From contig NZ_JBNAGA010000003.1 in NCBI RefSeq assembly GCF_049800955.1, forward strand, positions 310,001-374,000: DNA of 64,000 bases, given 5' to 3'. This document shows, in pieces, positions 1-8,785 of the stretch (positions are counted from its first letter, which is position 1; each line of letters opens with the position of its first letter). The position numbers and the translations under genes are program-made. The DNA is from JAKVBH01 sp049800955 (GTDB lineage Bacteria > Pseudomonadota > Alphaproteobacteria > Rhodobacterales > Rhodobacteraceae). The notes beneath the pieces are model-generated. The model was given only the letters and a program-made list of their open reading frames with translations, was not told the origin of the DNA and searched no databases.

Positions 1-114
1 CAGTCCAGTACAGTGATCGTGGCATTTCGGTGCTCCCCTCGCGCTGTCGCGTTGCATGCGTGCTGCAACTTGCCATATAGAACGCAAAACCACGATCGAC
101 AGACGAGGACCACC

Positions 115-855
115 ATGGCCGGCCATTCAAAATGGGCAAACATCCAGCACCGTAAGGGGCGTCAGGACAAGCTGCGCGCCAAGCTATTCTCGAAGCTTTC
201 CAAGGAGATCACCATCGCCGCCAAGATGGGTGATCCCGATCCGGAGAAGAACCCGCGCTTGCGTCTTGCTGTGAAGGAAGCGCGCGGTCAGTCCATGCCC
301 AAGGACAATATCGAACGGGCGATCAAAAAGGCCGTCGGCGGCGAGGGCGAGGATTACGAAGAAATCCGCTATGAAGGCTACGGCCCGGGCGGCGTCGCGG
401 TGATCGTGGAAGCCATGACCGACAACCGCAACCGGACCGCGTCAACGGTGCGCTCCACCTTCACGAAATCCGGTGGCAATCTGGGCGAGACGGGCTCGGT
501 CGGTTTCATGTTCGAGCGCAAAGGTGAGGTCGTTTACGGCCCCGAGGCGGGCGATGCTGATACGGTCATGATGGCGGCCATCGAGGCCGGCGCCGAGGAT
601 TGCGAAAGCTCCGAGGATGGTCACATCATCACCTGTGCGGATACCGATCTCAACGAAGTGTCGAATGCGCTGGAAGCTGAACTGGGCGAGAGCCAATCCA
701 CCAAGTTGATCTGGCAACCGACGACCACGACCGAGCTTGATCTGGACGGTATGCAAAAGCTCATGCGTCTGATCGAAGCGCTGGAAGACGATGACGACGT
801 CCAGCGTGTGACGGCGAATTTCGAAGCCTCTGACGAGGTGATGGAGCAACTCTGA
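115..855 (+). CDS. yebC: YebC/PmpR-family (TACO1-like) protein
   Basis: A 246-residue protein beginning MAGHSKWANI, the hallmark N-terminus of the YebC/PmpR/TACO1 family, and of the usual family length. Members have been described as DNA-binding transcriptional regulators, and more recently as ribosome-associated factors easing translation of difficult (e.g. proline-rich) stretches. It acts in the cytoplasm. An in-frame extension to base 13 exists but lacks family similarity; the ATG at 115 follows AGACGAGGA and matches the conserved start. A LysE-type exporter follows on the same strand after about 110 bases. The family call is firm; the molecular role in this organism is inferred. Confidence 0.95.
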   Translation: MAGHSKWANIQHRKGRQDKLRAKLFSKLSKEITIAAKMGDPDPEKNPRLRLAVKEARGQSMPKDNIERAIKKAVGGEGEDYEEIRYEGYGPGGVAVIVEAMTDNRNRTASTVRSTFTKSGGNLGETGSVGFMFERKGEVVYGPEAGDADTVMMAAIEAGAEDCESSEDGHIITCADTDLNEVSNALEAELGESQSTKLIWQPTTTTELDLDGMQKLMRLIEALEDDDDVQRVTANFEASDEVMEQL

Positions 856-964
856 GGCACATCTCGCGCGGCGGCACGTTCCGCTGCGCGGAATATCGGG
901 ACCACGGCGCAAGGGGCTTGGACGCCTCTTGGCGTTGCCCGCACGGACCCAACGAGGACATGTC

Positions 965-1564
965 ATGGAAAGCGCTCTGGCCGGCTTCGCGTTGAGCCTG
1001 TCTCTCATTCTGGCCATTGGTGCGCAAAATGCCTTTGTCTTGCGGCAGGGTCTGCGGCGCGAACATGTGGGCGTCATCGTTGTGTTTTGCAGCTTGTCCG
1101 AGGTCTTGCTGATCTCGGCTGGCGTTGCGGGGTTTGGCGCGTTGACGCGGGCCGTTCCGTGGTTCGAACCGGCGATGCGCTACGGCGGCGGCGCCTTCTT
1201 GCTTTGGTATGGTATCAACAGCTTGCGCGCGGCCTTGCGGGGCGGGCAAAGCCTCGAGGAAGCCTCACAAGGGGCGAGCTCTGCGCGCGCCGCGATCCTG
1301 ACGTTGCTGGGCATTACCTGGCTCAATCCGCACGTCTATCTAGATACGGTCGTTTTGATCGGCGCTGTCTCCTCCAATTATGATGCGCCTTGGCTCTTTG
1401 GGGCGGGTGCCATGGCCGCCTCAATCCTCTTTTTTCTGATCCTTGGGTATGGCGCGCGGCTCCTTGCACCCTTTTTTGCGCGACCCCGTGCCTGGCAAAT
1501 CCTTGATGGCATCATCGGCGTCACGATGTGCGCGCTGGCTGTAAAGCTCGTCTTTTTTACCTGA
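965..1564 (+). CDS. LysE/ArgO-family amino-acid exporter
   Basis: A 199-residue hydrophobic protein with about six membrane segments. The N-terminal pattern LILAIGAQNAFVLRQGL is typical of the LysE/ArgO exporters that pump basic amino acids out of the cell. An internal ITWLNPHVYLD motif corresponds to the second family repeat. The ATG at 965 is preceded by ACGAGGAC; a longer frame from a TTG at 929 adds residues not seen in the family. Substrate (lysine or arginine) is an inference from the family; no dedicated LysG/ArgP regulator is adjacent. Confidence 0.9.
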   Translation: MESALAGFALSLSLILAIGAQNAFVLRQGLRREHVGVIVVFCSLSEVLLISAGVAGFGALTRAVPWFEPAMRYGGGAFLLWYGINSLRAALRGGQSLEEASQGASSARAAILTLLGITWLNPHVYLDTVVLIGAVSSNYDAPWLFGAGAMAASILFFLILGYGARLLAPFFARPRAWQILDGIIGVTMCALAVKLVFFT

Positions 1565-1649
1565 TCTCACCTGGCGCGTCCCGTCGCATCGGTGGCATGC
1601 GTGCAGCTGCGGCTTGCCCATCACGGTTCGGGGGGGTAGGGCTCAGGGA

Positions 1650-2552
1650 ATGGATGCGCGCGCTTCTTCACCCCTTCGCGGGATTTTCTGGATGCTCATC
1701 ACGGGGCTGTGCTTCGTGGCGGTGACAGCGCTTGTCAAATACCTCGACAATGCAGTGCCTGCCGCGCAGGCGGCTTTTTTGCGCTATGTGCTGGGCCTCG
1801 TGTTTTTGATCCCGATGTGGAAGGTCATGCGGGACACGCAGCTCACGCGGCGACACTATACGCTCTTTGGCGCACGAGGCGTTGTGCATGCGCTTGGCGT
1901 GACAGCCTGGTTTTTCGCCATGACGCGTATTCCCATCGCCGAAGTCACCGCGATGAATTACCTCTCACCTGTCTATGTGACGCTCGCCGCAGCGCTTTTT
2001 CTGGGCGAAAAACTGGCGTTTCGGCGCATCCTCGCGGTGGTGGCGGCGCTGGTGGGCGCGCTCATCATTCTGCGGCCCGGGTTTCGCGAGCTCAACATTG
2101 GCCATTTCGCAATGATCGGCACGGCGCTTTTGTTTGCGGGCTCCTATCTTTTTGCCAAGATCACAGCCGATGAAGTGCCTGCCGCGATTGTCGTGGCGAT
2201 GCTGTCTATCTTTGTCACAATCGGCCTTGCGCCCATGGCGCTCGCGGTCTGGGTCACGCCCTCACTTTGGGCCTTGCTCGTGCTCTTCGCCGTGGCCTGT
2301 TTTGCGACTGTGGGCCATTATACCATGACACTGGCCTTTGCATCCGCACCGCTGACAGTGACGCAACCGGTGACATTCCTGCAGCTCGTCTGGGCGGTCA
2401 CGCTGGGCGCGGTTGTCTTTGGAGAGCCCGCGGATGTCTGGGTGATCGTGGGAGGCTGTGTGATCCTGGGGTCGGTCATTTTTCTGACCATTCGGGAAGC
2501 TCAGCTCAAACGGCGCGGCGTTACGCCTTCGGTGCATGCGCCCAAGACATAA
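1650..2552 (+). CDS. EamA/DMT-superfamily transporter
   Basis: A 300-residue inner-membrane protein with roughly ten hydrophobic helices arranged as two EamA repeats; the segment AEVTAMNYLSPVYVTLAAALFLGE marks the end of the first repeat and a matching TFLQLVWAVTLGAVVFGE the end of the second. Such proteins export or import metabolites, but substrate cannot be read from sequence. I chose the ATG at 1650 (after CTCAGGGA) over an upstream TTG at 1614. It ends head-on against the XRE regulator on the other strand with a seven-base gap. Confidence 0.9.
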   Translation: MDARASSPLRGIFWMLITGLCFVAVTALVKYLDNAVPAAQAAFLRYVLGLVFLIPMWKVMRDTQLTRRHYTLFGARGVVHALGVTAWFFAMTRIPIAEVTAMNYLSPVYVTLAAALFLGEKLAFRRILAVVAALVGALIILRPGFRELNIGHFAMIGTALLFAGSYLFAKITADEVPAAIVVAMLSIFVTIGLAPMALAVWVTPSLWALLVLFAVACFATVGHYTMTLAFASAPLTVTQPVTFLQLVWAVTLGAVVFGEPADVWVIVGGCVILGSVIFLTIREAQLKRRGVTPSVHAPKT

Positions 2553-2558
2553 GCGGCG

Positions 2559-3419
2559 TTAGGTGATCCCCTCTTTGAGCCGGGCCAGCCGCTCCGGGAC
2601 GGCGCGTGGCGGAATGCGCGCCTCGCGGATCAACGTGTCAAAATGGGCCGTGATCACCTGCACGCGCTGGGTGTCGCGGAAGGCAAGGTAATTGGCACCA
2701 AGATAGATCACCGCAAGCAAGGGGCCAAAGATTGTCACGGGCGCAGAGTAGAGCGCGCGGGCATCGAAGAACGACAGCCGCAAGCGCGGATAGAGGTGAT
2801 CGGCGAGTGCGATGAGGTGGTCCAGCTGAGTGCGTCGGATCTGCGGGTCGAGCCCCGTATAATAACCTTCTCCTCGCGCAAAACTCTCGATCTCATGCTG
2901 GCTCACGGCAATTTCGTAGTCCGATCCGGATTGGCGCATCCAGGACAGCCGATCTTGCGACGCGCCAATGGCTTGCCGGGCCGTGCGGCCGAGATGCGGC
3001 GTATATTCCCAAAGCATCAGATCTTCGATCTTGAGCATGTCGGGCAGGCCCGCGGGCACGTGCCTGATCTTGTATCCCTTGGCCTCCTGATGCCATGCGA
3101 AGATCTGTTCATCGACCAGCGTGCGGGGCGCGGCGGTCACGCTCATGTCGCTGTCAAACACCTGAGCGATCTGCTCAGCGCGGTCTGACAGGCTCAACAG
3201 CCAATCCGAGGAGACACCGCAGGCCCGTGCCGCTTCTGCCACGACCTGCGCATTGGGCAAACGCGCGCCGTCACCGCTCAGCAATTGTGAAATCGTGGAG
3301 CGATCCACGTGAATGGCGCGTGCCAGTGCGGCCTGGCTCAATGCGGCATCATCCATGGCTTTGGCGAGCCGGTCCCGAAAGGCCTGAGCGCGGATGCGTT
3401 TGTCTGTATGGTGGTCCAT
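2559..3419 (-). CDS. XRE-family helix-turn-helix regulator
   Basis: A 286-residue protein with an N-terminal XRE/Cro-type helix-turn-helix: residues about 10-70 contain LSQAALARAIHVDRSTISQLL. A longer C-terminal region follows that I do not assign to a named domain. The frame stays open far upstream to 4325, but that part is the shadow of the desaturase; the start at 3419 precedes the DNA-binding domain directly. It is transcribed divergently from the fatty-acid desaturase with a 99-base shared promoter region containing palindromes, so it probably controls the desaturase and itself. The effector is unknown. Confidence 0.85.
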   Translation of the reverse strand: MDHHTDKRIRAQAFRDRLAKAMDDAALSQAALARAIHVDRSTISQLLSGDGARLPNAQVVAEAARACGVSSDWLLSLSDRAEQIAQVFDSDMSVTAAPRTLVDEQIFAWHQEAKGYKIRHVPAGLPDMLKIEDLMLWEYTPHLGRTARQAIGASQDRLSWMRQSGSDYEIAVSQHEIESFARGEGYYTGLDPQIRRTQLDHLIALADHLYPRLRLSFFDARALYSAPVTIFGPLLAVIYLGANYLAFRDTQRVQVITAHFDTLIREARIPPRAVPERLARLKEGIT

Positions 3420-3423
3420 TTGG

Positions 3424-3463
3424 TGATTATTATCATCGATGGTGAATTCTGTTAATTGAATTC
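3424..3463. promoter_or_regulatory. Candidate operator cluster between XRE regulator and desaturase
   Basis: The divergent intergenic region holds an inverted repeat TGAT-TATT-ATCA at 3424-3435 and two copies of GAATTC at 3444-3449 and 3458-3463 separated by an AT-rich 8-mer. An AT-rich palindrome pair in a GC-rich genome beside an XRE gene is the expected place for its operator. That this is the binding site is inference only. Confidence 0.4.
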
Positions 3464-3518
3464 GGACTTCTCGTAAGGAGGCGGCATTCCTAAAGACGAG
3501 GGATAGGAACCAACGAGG

Positions 3519-4421
3519 ATGGCTATGAAACGTGCGGAGCCGTTGTGCGAATGGCCAACCCTGGCGTTGATCTTCGCCTGTTACGCCATTTGGGCGATGG
3601 CGCTTTTTCTCCCTCTGGCACTCGCGATCCCTGTTGTGGCGTTGAGCGCGGCGCTGCATGCGTCTCTGAGCCATGAAGCTTTGCACGGACATCCGACGCG
3701 TTGGAGCGTGCTGAACGCCGCTTTGGTTTTTCCGGTCTTGTCTCTGACCGTTCCCTATTTGCGCTTCAAGGATACGCATCTGGATCATCACCGCGACAGC
3801 CGCCTGACGGATCCTTACGAAGACCCGGAAAGCAATTTTCTGGATCCTGCGCGCTGGCCACAGATGGCAGCATGGCAACGCAAGGTGTTCGAGCTGCACA
3901 ACACGCTGGCAGGGCGTATGCTGCTTGGACCCATCCTCGGTCAATTGCGGTTCATGTGGTCGGACCTCAAGGCCATGGCGCGGGGCAATATGCGTGTTGC
4001 GCTGGGGTGGACGCTGCATGTGCCGTCTGTGGCTTTGGTGCTTTGGTGCGTTGCGCAAAGCCCGATGCCCATCGGCGCCTATCTCTTCGCGGCATACCTC
4101 GCCAATGCCATTCTGCGGATCAGGACGTTTCTGGAGCATCGCGCACATGAGAAATCCCGCGCGCGGACCGTGATCATTGAAGACCGTGGCCTCTTGGCAT
4201 TTTTGTTTCTCAACAACAACTTCCACGCGGTTCATCATATGCACCCGCGCGCGCCTTGGTATGATCTGCCAGCGCTCTATGCCGCCCGAAAGGCGCGCTA
4301 TCTCGCGTGCAACGAGGGCTATCACTATCCTTCATATCGAGAGATCTTCGCGCGCTTTTTGACCCGCGCGAAAGACCCGGTGCCGCATCCGCTTTATGAA
4401 GACTGGACGCGGCGCAGCTAA
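3519..4421 (+). CDS. Fatty-acid desaturase-family (FADS) membrane di-iron enzyme
   Basis: A 300-residue membrane protein with the three histidine boxes of the FADS superfamily: HEALHGH at 52-58, HLDHH at 87-91 and an HAVHH box near 236-242. These bind the di-iron centre. Four or so hydrophobic helices lie between them. Members desaturate or hydroxylate acyl chains or carotenoids; specificity cannot be read here. Start ATG 3519 lies very close to AACGAGG; an ATG two codons later (3525) has better spacing and may be the true start. The divergent XRE gene is the likely regulator, and an EamA transporter follows 18 bases downstream. Confidence 0.9.
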   Translation: MAMKRAEPLCEWPTLALIFACYAIWAMALFLPLALAIPVVALSAALHASLSHEALHGHPTRWSVLNAALVFPVLSLTVPYLRFKDTHLDHHRDSRLTDPYEDPESNFLDPARWPQMAAWQRKVFELHNTLAGRMLLGPILGQLRFMWSDLKAMARGNMRVALGWTLHVPSVALVLWCVAQSPMPIGAYLFAAYLANAILRIRTFLEHRAHEKSRARTVIIEDRGLLAFLFLNNNFHAVHHMHPRAPWYDLPALYAARKARYLACNEGYHYPSYREIFARFLTRAKDPVPHPLYEDWTRRS

Positions 4422-4439
4422 ACGCGCACAAGGCGGGTC

Positions 4440-5339
4440 ATGTCATGGTGGGTTATTGCTTCGCTTCTTGCCGCCTTCGCGCAGGCGCTGCGCTTTATGC
4501 TGCAAAAGTCCATAAACCTTGACGGGATCACGGCCACAGGCGCGACGTTCGCGCGCTTCGTCTATTCCGCCCCCCTGATGATCAGCCTTTTGGCGCTGTG
4601 GGTGTTCTCCAGCGGTAAGGCTCTGCCGGATGCCAGCTGGGCCTTCTACCTCTATGCCATGGGCGGCGGCGTCACCCAGATCATGGGGACAATCTGTATC
4701 GTCCTGCTTTTCAGCCAGCGCCACTTCGCTGTTGGAACAACCTTCATGAAGACGGAGGTGATCCTCACGGTGCTCGTGGGTTTCACACTTCTGGGCGATG
4801 CGATCCCAACTCTGGCGTTTGCGGCAATTTGCCTTGGCGTGGTTGGGTTGGTCGTCTTGTCGTTGCGTCCGGATCAGCCGTTTTCACTGAGAGAGATAGG
4901 CAACCGCTCGGCATTGCTGGGGTTACTTTCGGGGCTTCTGTTTGCGTTTTCAGCCGTCAGTTACCGGGGTGCGTCACTCGAGCTTGAGGCGGCACCGCTC
5001 CTGCGGGCGGCCTGCACTCTGGCCTTCGTGACGGGATTTCAGATGTGTATCATGGCGGTCTGGCTGCGGCTGCAGGCACCGGGTGAGATCACCGCTGTCA
5101 TGAGGGTTTGGCAGCGGGGCGTGCCCTTGGGACTGTTGTCCCTCGCGGGGTCTTTTGGATGGTTTTTTGCCTTCACGCTGCAAAACGCAGCTTATGTGAA
5201 GGCGGTGGGTCAGGTTGAGTTGATCTTCTCGCTTCTCATCGGGGCGCTGGTGTTTGGCGAGCGGGTCACACCGCGGGAGCTGCTTGGCATGGCGCTTTTG
5301 GGCGCCTCGATTGCCGCGCTCTTGTTGGCCGCGGCCTAG
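4440..5339 (+). CDS. EamA/DMT-superfamily transporter
   Basis: A 299-residue polytopic membrane protein starting MSWWVIASLLAAFAQALRFM, with about ten hydrophobic segments and two EamA repeats. It follows the desaturase closely on the same strand and may be co-transcribed with it. Its last four bases overlap the end of the convergent RNA methyltransferase gene. Substrate unknown. This is a distinct paralogue from the transporter at 1650-2552, with little visible identity beyond the fold. Confidence 0.87.
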   Translation: MSWWVIASLLAAFAQALRFMLQKSINLDGITATGATFARFVYSAPLMISLLALWVFSSGKALPDASWAFYLYAMGGGVTQIMGTICIVLLFSQRHFAVGTTFMKTEVILTVLVGFTLLGDAIPTLAFAAICLGVVGLVVLSLRPDQPFSLREIGNRSALLGLLSGLLFAFSAVSYRGASLELEAAPLLRAACTLAFVTGFQMCIMAVWLRLQAPGEITAVMRVWQRGVPLGLLSLAGSFGWFFAFTLQNAAYVKAVGQVELIFSLLIGALVFGERVTPRELLGMALLGASIAALLLAAA

Positions 5340-6433
5340 AGTTGGGCGCTGTAGAGTTTGACCTTCAGCCCGCCAAACGCGATGGGTTCTGAGGCGTCAA
5401 GGGTCAGGCCCGTGGCTTTTGCCAACCCGCCATCGCTTGTAATCATCCCAAAGCGCCAACCGCTATACTGCGCGCGCATGGTCTGTCCCAGGGCGCCGTA
5501 GAGCGCGAAGAGCGCGCGGCGGTCTCCGATGCGTGTTCCGTAGGGCGGGTTGACCATGATCAGACCGGGCGGGCCCGCAGGTCTTGACTGGGCGGCCAGC
5601 GGGGCCTGGGCAAACGCGCAGGCCTCCGACACGCCTGCGCGCGCGGCGTTGGCCTTGGCGCCAGCGATGGCGCCGGCATCCCGGTCGAAGCCATGAAACA
5701 TCCGCGCTCCGGGCGATGCGGGGGCATCTTTGAGCGCATCCCAGGCCTGCGCATCAAAACTCTTGAGCTGCTCGAAGCTGAACGATCGGGTCCGCCCCGG
5801 GGCGAGGCCTGCGGCGATCTCGGCGGCCTCAATGGGGAAGGTACCTGAGCCACACATCGGATCAACCAAAGTTTCGTGGCCAGAGAAGTTCATCAACCTG
5901 AGCGCCATTGCCGCGATGGTCTCGCGCAGCGGGGCCTTGCCCACGGCTTCCTTGTGGCCGCGTTTGTGCAACGGTGCGCCCGAAGTATCGAGGCTGAGCG
6001 TCACGAAGTCTTTCTCAACGCGCGCCATGATCCTGAGCGTGTCTTTATCCTCTGACAGAGCCGCGCCACAGGCGCTTGCAATCCCGGCGGCAATCCGCTG
6101 CGCGACGGCGCCCGCATGGTTGAGGCGCGATTTGCGGCAGGTGGCCTCCACATGAAAGGCCGTGCCCTCGGGGATCAGGCGCGGCCAGTCGATGGCGCGG
6201 GTTTCCGGTTCGATTTGCTTGAGGTGGTGGGCCTTGAAGACCGCCACGCGCGCCAAGACGCGCACGGCGCCGCGCAAGTGCAGATTCGCGCGCCAGACAT
6301 GCTGCCACGTCCCATCAAAGATGACACCGCCCGGGATAATGCGGGGCGAATGAAAGCCTGCGTCAAGCGCCTCTGCCCGCAAAGGCTCTTCCAGCCCCGG
6401 AATGGCCGCCAGAAAGATCTGAAACTTGTCCAA
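5336..6433 (-). CDS. THUMP-containing class I SAM-dependent RNA methyltransferase (RlmL/K-like)
   Basis: A 365-residue protein. The N-terminal part (about 1-155) resembles a ferredoxin-like plus THUMP RNA-binding module; the C-terminal part is a Rossmann methyltransferase with SAM motif DPMCGSGT at 191-198 and catalytic NPPYGT at 295-300, as in N2-guanine RNA methyltransferases such as the RlmL N-terminal half. It probably modifies 23S rRNA, but a tRNA target cannot be excluded. The next minus-strand gene upstream, a hydroxyacid dehydrogenase, ends six bases before it, so the two are likely one transcript. Confidence 0.87.
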   Translation of the reverse strand: MDKFQIFLAAIPGLEEPLRAEALDAGFHSPRIIPGGVIFDGTWQHVWRANLHLRGAVRVLARVAVFKAHHLKQIEPETRAIDWPRLIPEGTAFHVEATCRKSRLNHAGAVAQRIAAGIASACGAALSEDKDTLRIMARVEKDFVTLSLDTSGAPLHKRGHKEAVGKAPLRETIAAMALRLMNFSGHETLVDPMCGSGTFPIEAAEIAAGLAPGRTRSFSFEQLKSFDAQAWDALKDAPASPGARMFHGFDRDAGAIAGAKANAARAGVSEACAFAQAPLAAQSRPAGPPGLIMVNPPYGTRIGDRRALFALYGALGQTMRAQYSGWRFGMITSDGGLAKATGLTLDASEPIAFGGLKVKLYSAQL

Positions 6434-6439
6434 CGCCGG

Positions 6440-7426
6440 TTACAGCATCGCCGGGACAACTTGATCGGGCGGGCGATGGCCATCGTCGAAAGTCTTGATA
6501 TTGAGCAGGACCTTTTCGCCCATCTCAGCCCGGCCTTCCTCGGTGGCCGATCCCATATGTGGCAGCAACACCACGTTCTTGAGTTCGCGCAGACGCGGAT
6601 TGATGTCCACGCCATGCTCATAGACGTCGAGCCCGGCCCCGGCGATCTCGCCTGCGCGCAGCATCCGCGTGAGCGCATTTTCGTCGATCACCTCGCCGCG
6701 CGACGTATTGACGATCACAGCCGAGGGTTTGAGCAACTTGAGCCTGCGCGCATTGAGCAGATGGAAGGTTGAGGGCGTGTGGGGGCAATTGACGGAGATA
6801 ACGTCCATCCGGGCGATCATCTGATCGAGGCTTTCCCAATAGGTTGCTTCAATTTCTGCTTCGGTCTCCGCATGCAGGCGTTTGCGGTTGTGATAGTGGA
6901 TTTGCATGCCAAAGGCGCGGGCGCGACGGGCCAGCGCCATGCCGATGCGGCCCATGCCCAAAATGCCCAACCGTCGTCCACCAACGCGGCCCCCCATGAG
7001 GGCCGTTGGAGCCCATCCCTGCCATTCTCCCTTTTGCATTTGGGAGAGCCCTTCCGGGATGCGCCGGGTTACCGCCAGAAGCAGCGCCATGGCCATGTCT
7101 GCCGTGTCCTCAGTCACCACGCCGGGCGTATTGGAGACGAGGATGCCGCGTTGCCGCGCCGTGGACACATCGATATGATCCACGCCTGCACCGAAGTTTG
7201 CGATAAGCCGGAGATTGTCGCCGGCCTGAGCAATCAGGCTTTGATCAATGACATCGGTGATCGTGGGCACGAGGACATCGGCCTCGCGCATGGCGGCGGC
7301 AAGCTCATCGCGGGTCATTGGCGCGTCGCTCTCGCGCAGGCGCACATCGAAGAGTTCGGACATTCGCGTCTCGACCGCCTCGGGCAGGCGTCGCGTCACG
7401 ACAACACTCAGGCCTTTTTTCGGCAT
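6440..7426 (-). CDS. D-2-hydroxyacid dehydrogenase (glyoxylate reductase-like)
   Basis: A 328-residue NAD(P)-dependent dehydrogenase. The nucleotide-binding loop LGMGRIG is at about 156-162; the catalytic arginine lies in VNTSRGEVID, the glutamate in DVYEHG, and the histidine in LLPHMGSAT, so the triad is complete. Its family includes glyoxylate/hydroxypyruvate reductases. I chose MPKKG at 7426 because AAGGAGC sits about ten bases upstream; an ATG three codons earlier (7435) lies almost on top of this ribosome-binding site. Substrate is not certain. Confidence 0.9.
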   Translation of the reverse strand: MPKKGLSVVVTRRLPEAVETRMSELFDVRLRESDAPMTRDELAAAMREADVLVPTITDVIDQSLIAQAGDNLRLIANFGAGVDHIDVSTARQRGILVSNTPGVVTEDTADMAMALLLAVTRRIPEGLSQMQKGEWQGWAPTALMGGRVGGRRLGILGMGRIGMALARRARAFGMQIHYHNRKRLHAETEAEIEATYWESLDQMIARMDVISVNCPHTPSTFHLLNARRLKLLKPSAVIVNTSRGEVIDENALTRMLRAGEIAGAGLDVYEHGVDINPRLRELKNVVLLPHMGSATEEGRAEMGEKVLLNIKTFDDGHRPPDQVVPAML

Positions 7427-7544
7427 TGCCAGCATGCTCCTTCTTTGTGTGCAGCGCTTTCGCAGCATAGAGTGCAACGGGTCAGGTCCGGGCACAAGAA
7501 CCCGGCACACAGATAATATCGTACACGTGAGGTAGAGGCTGCTT

Positions 7545-8042
7545 ATGCTTGGGATTTTTGCCCGTTTTTTCCTGATAGTTGTTTTCTGTGCAGGGCCGGT
7601 TGCTGCGGAGGTGCAGCGGGGGCCGGTGACAAATCTGCCCTTGCCGCGATTTGTCTCGATGAAGGCCGTTGAAGGCAATGTGCGCCGGGGCCCGTCGCTG
7701 ACCCATCGCATCGATTGGGTGTTCAAACGCCGCGACATGCCGTTGATGATCACGGCCGAGCATGGGCACTGGCGGCGCGTGGCCGATCGCGAAGGCGCGG
7801 GGGGATGGGTCCATTATTCCCTGCTCTCGGGCAGCCGGACCGTCATTACCGAAGCTGACATCACACCGCTGCACGCGCGCGCTACGCAGGAGGCTCCGAT
7901 CAATGCGAAGCTGCAAAAAGGCGTTGTCGCGCGTTTGGGAGAATGCTCTCGCGAATGGTGCCGGTTGTCTGCCGGTGGCTATCGCGGCTGGGCGCGTAAG
8001 GATGGCCTGTGGGGCGTAGCGCCAGATGAAATCCGCGACTGA
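7545..8042 (+). CDS. Exported SH3-domain protein
   Basis: A 165-residue protein with an N-terminal signal peptide (hydrophobic FARFFLIVVFCAG, likely cleavage after PVAA). Two bacterial SH3-like segments follow: one around 40-90 with NVRRGPS and GGWVHYSLL, another around 100-155 ending in RGWARKDGLWG. Such proteins usually sit in the periplasm and may bind peptidoglycan peptides. It is divergent from the dehydrogenase gene, with about 120 bases between them. No enzymatic motif is visible. Confidence 0.85.
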   Translation: MLGIFARFFLIVVFCAGPVAAEVQRGPVTNLPLPRFVSMKAVEGNVRRGPSLTHRIDWVFKRRDMPLMITAEHGHWRRVADREGAGGWVHYSLLSGSRTVITEADITPLHARATQEAPINAKLQKGVVARLGECSREWCRLSAGGYRGWARKDGLWGVAPDEIRD

Positions 8043-8053
8043 GCGCGGACAGG

Positions 8054-8770
8054 CTACCTGTCCTGATCGCGCCCGTAGAGCCTGAGAAAGAGGCTTTCCT
8101 CGTCATCATTGCGAAAGAAGGGCACAGATGCGGGCGGCTCCAGGGTCGCTGCGCGCTGCGCAATTTCTGCCAGAACCACCTCCGTGATAAACGGCAAGTC
8201 AAGCGCGCGTGCTTCGGCGAGCGGGACCCAATGCAGATGGCTCAACTCATCTGAGGCAAGGGAGAAGTCGTCAAGATCGCTGGTGATTGCGTCAGCATCG
8301 AGCAGGAAAAAACGCGCGTCGAAGCGGCGGGGCCTGCCCGGCGGGGTGATCGCGCGAAAGACGAATTGCAGCGGCGCCGCAGTGGGCAGGTGATCGCCCT
8401 GAGCAAATCCTGCCCAATCGGGTGAGGGCGTGCTTTGCCATTCTCCCGGCTGCGACAAGCGCAGACCGGTCTCTTCCCAAAGCTCTCGGATGGCTGCGAC
8501 AGCCAGAGCATGGCTGCGATCCGTGGCGCTGTCTTCCCTCAGCCGATCCCGGCACAGGGCGTTCATGCTCTGGGCCAAGGGGACTTGCGCATCTTCGGGA
8601 TCTACAGCGCCGCCGGGAAACACGAATTTGGACGGCATAAACGCGGCCTTGGCGCCGCGCTGGCCCATGAGGATTTGGGGCGCGGTCGTGCGATCACGCA
8701 GAACAATGACCGTGGCCGCATCGCGGATCGCGGTTTTGTCAGGCAGCGCCGCCGGGGATGTGTCAGCCAT
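8054..8770 (-). CDS. Nudix hydrolase with long insert in the Nudix box
   Basis: A 238-residue protein. The Nudix signature is split: FPGGAVDPED at about 51-60 and RELWEETGL at 95-103, with some 30 residues inserted where the canonical box has seven. This split arrangement is seen in NUDT7/NUDT19-like members that act on CoA derivatives, so a CoA or nucleotide diphosphate substrate is possible. The metal-binding glutamates of REXXEE are present. It lies just upstream of, and on the same strand as, the end of the DUF983 gene. Confidence 0.87.
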   Translation of the reverse strand: MADTSPAALPDKTAIRDAATVIVLRDRTTAPQILMGQRGAKAAFMPSKFVFPGGAVDPEDAQVPLAQSMNALCRDRLREDSATDRSHALAVAAIRELWEETGLRLSQPGEWQSTPSPDWAGFAQGDHLPTAAPLQFVFRAITPPGRPRRFDARFFLLDADAITSDLDDFSLASDELSHLHWVPLAEARALDLPFITEVVLAEIAQRAATLEPPASVPFFRNDDEESLFLRLYGRDQDR

Positions 8771-8785
8771 TTGGCCCCTTTCTCC

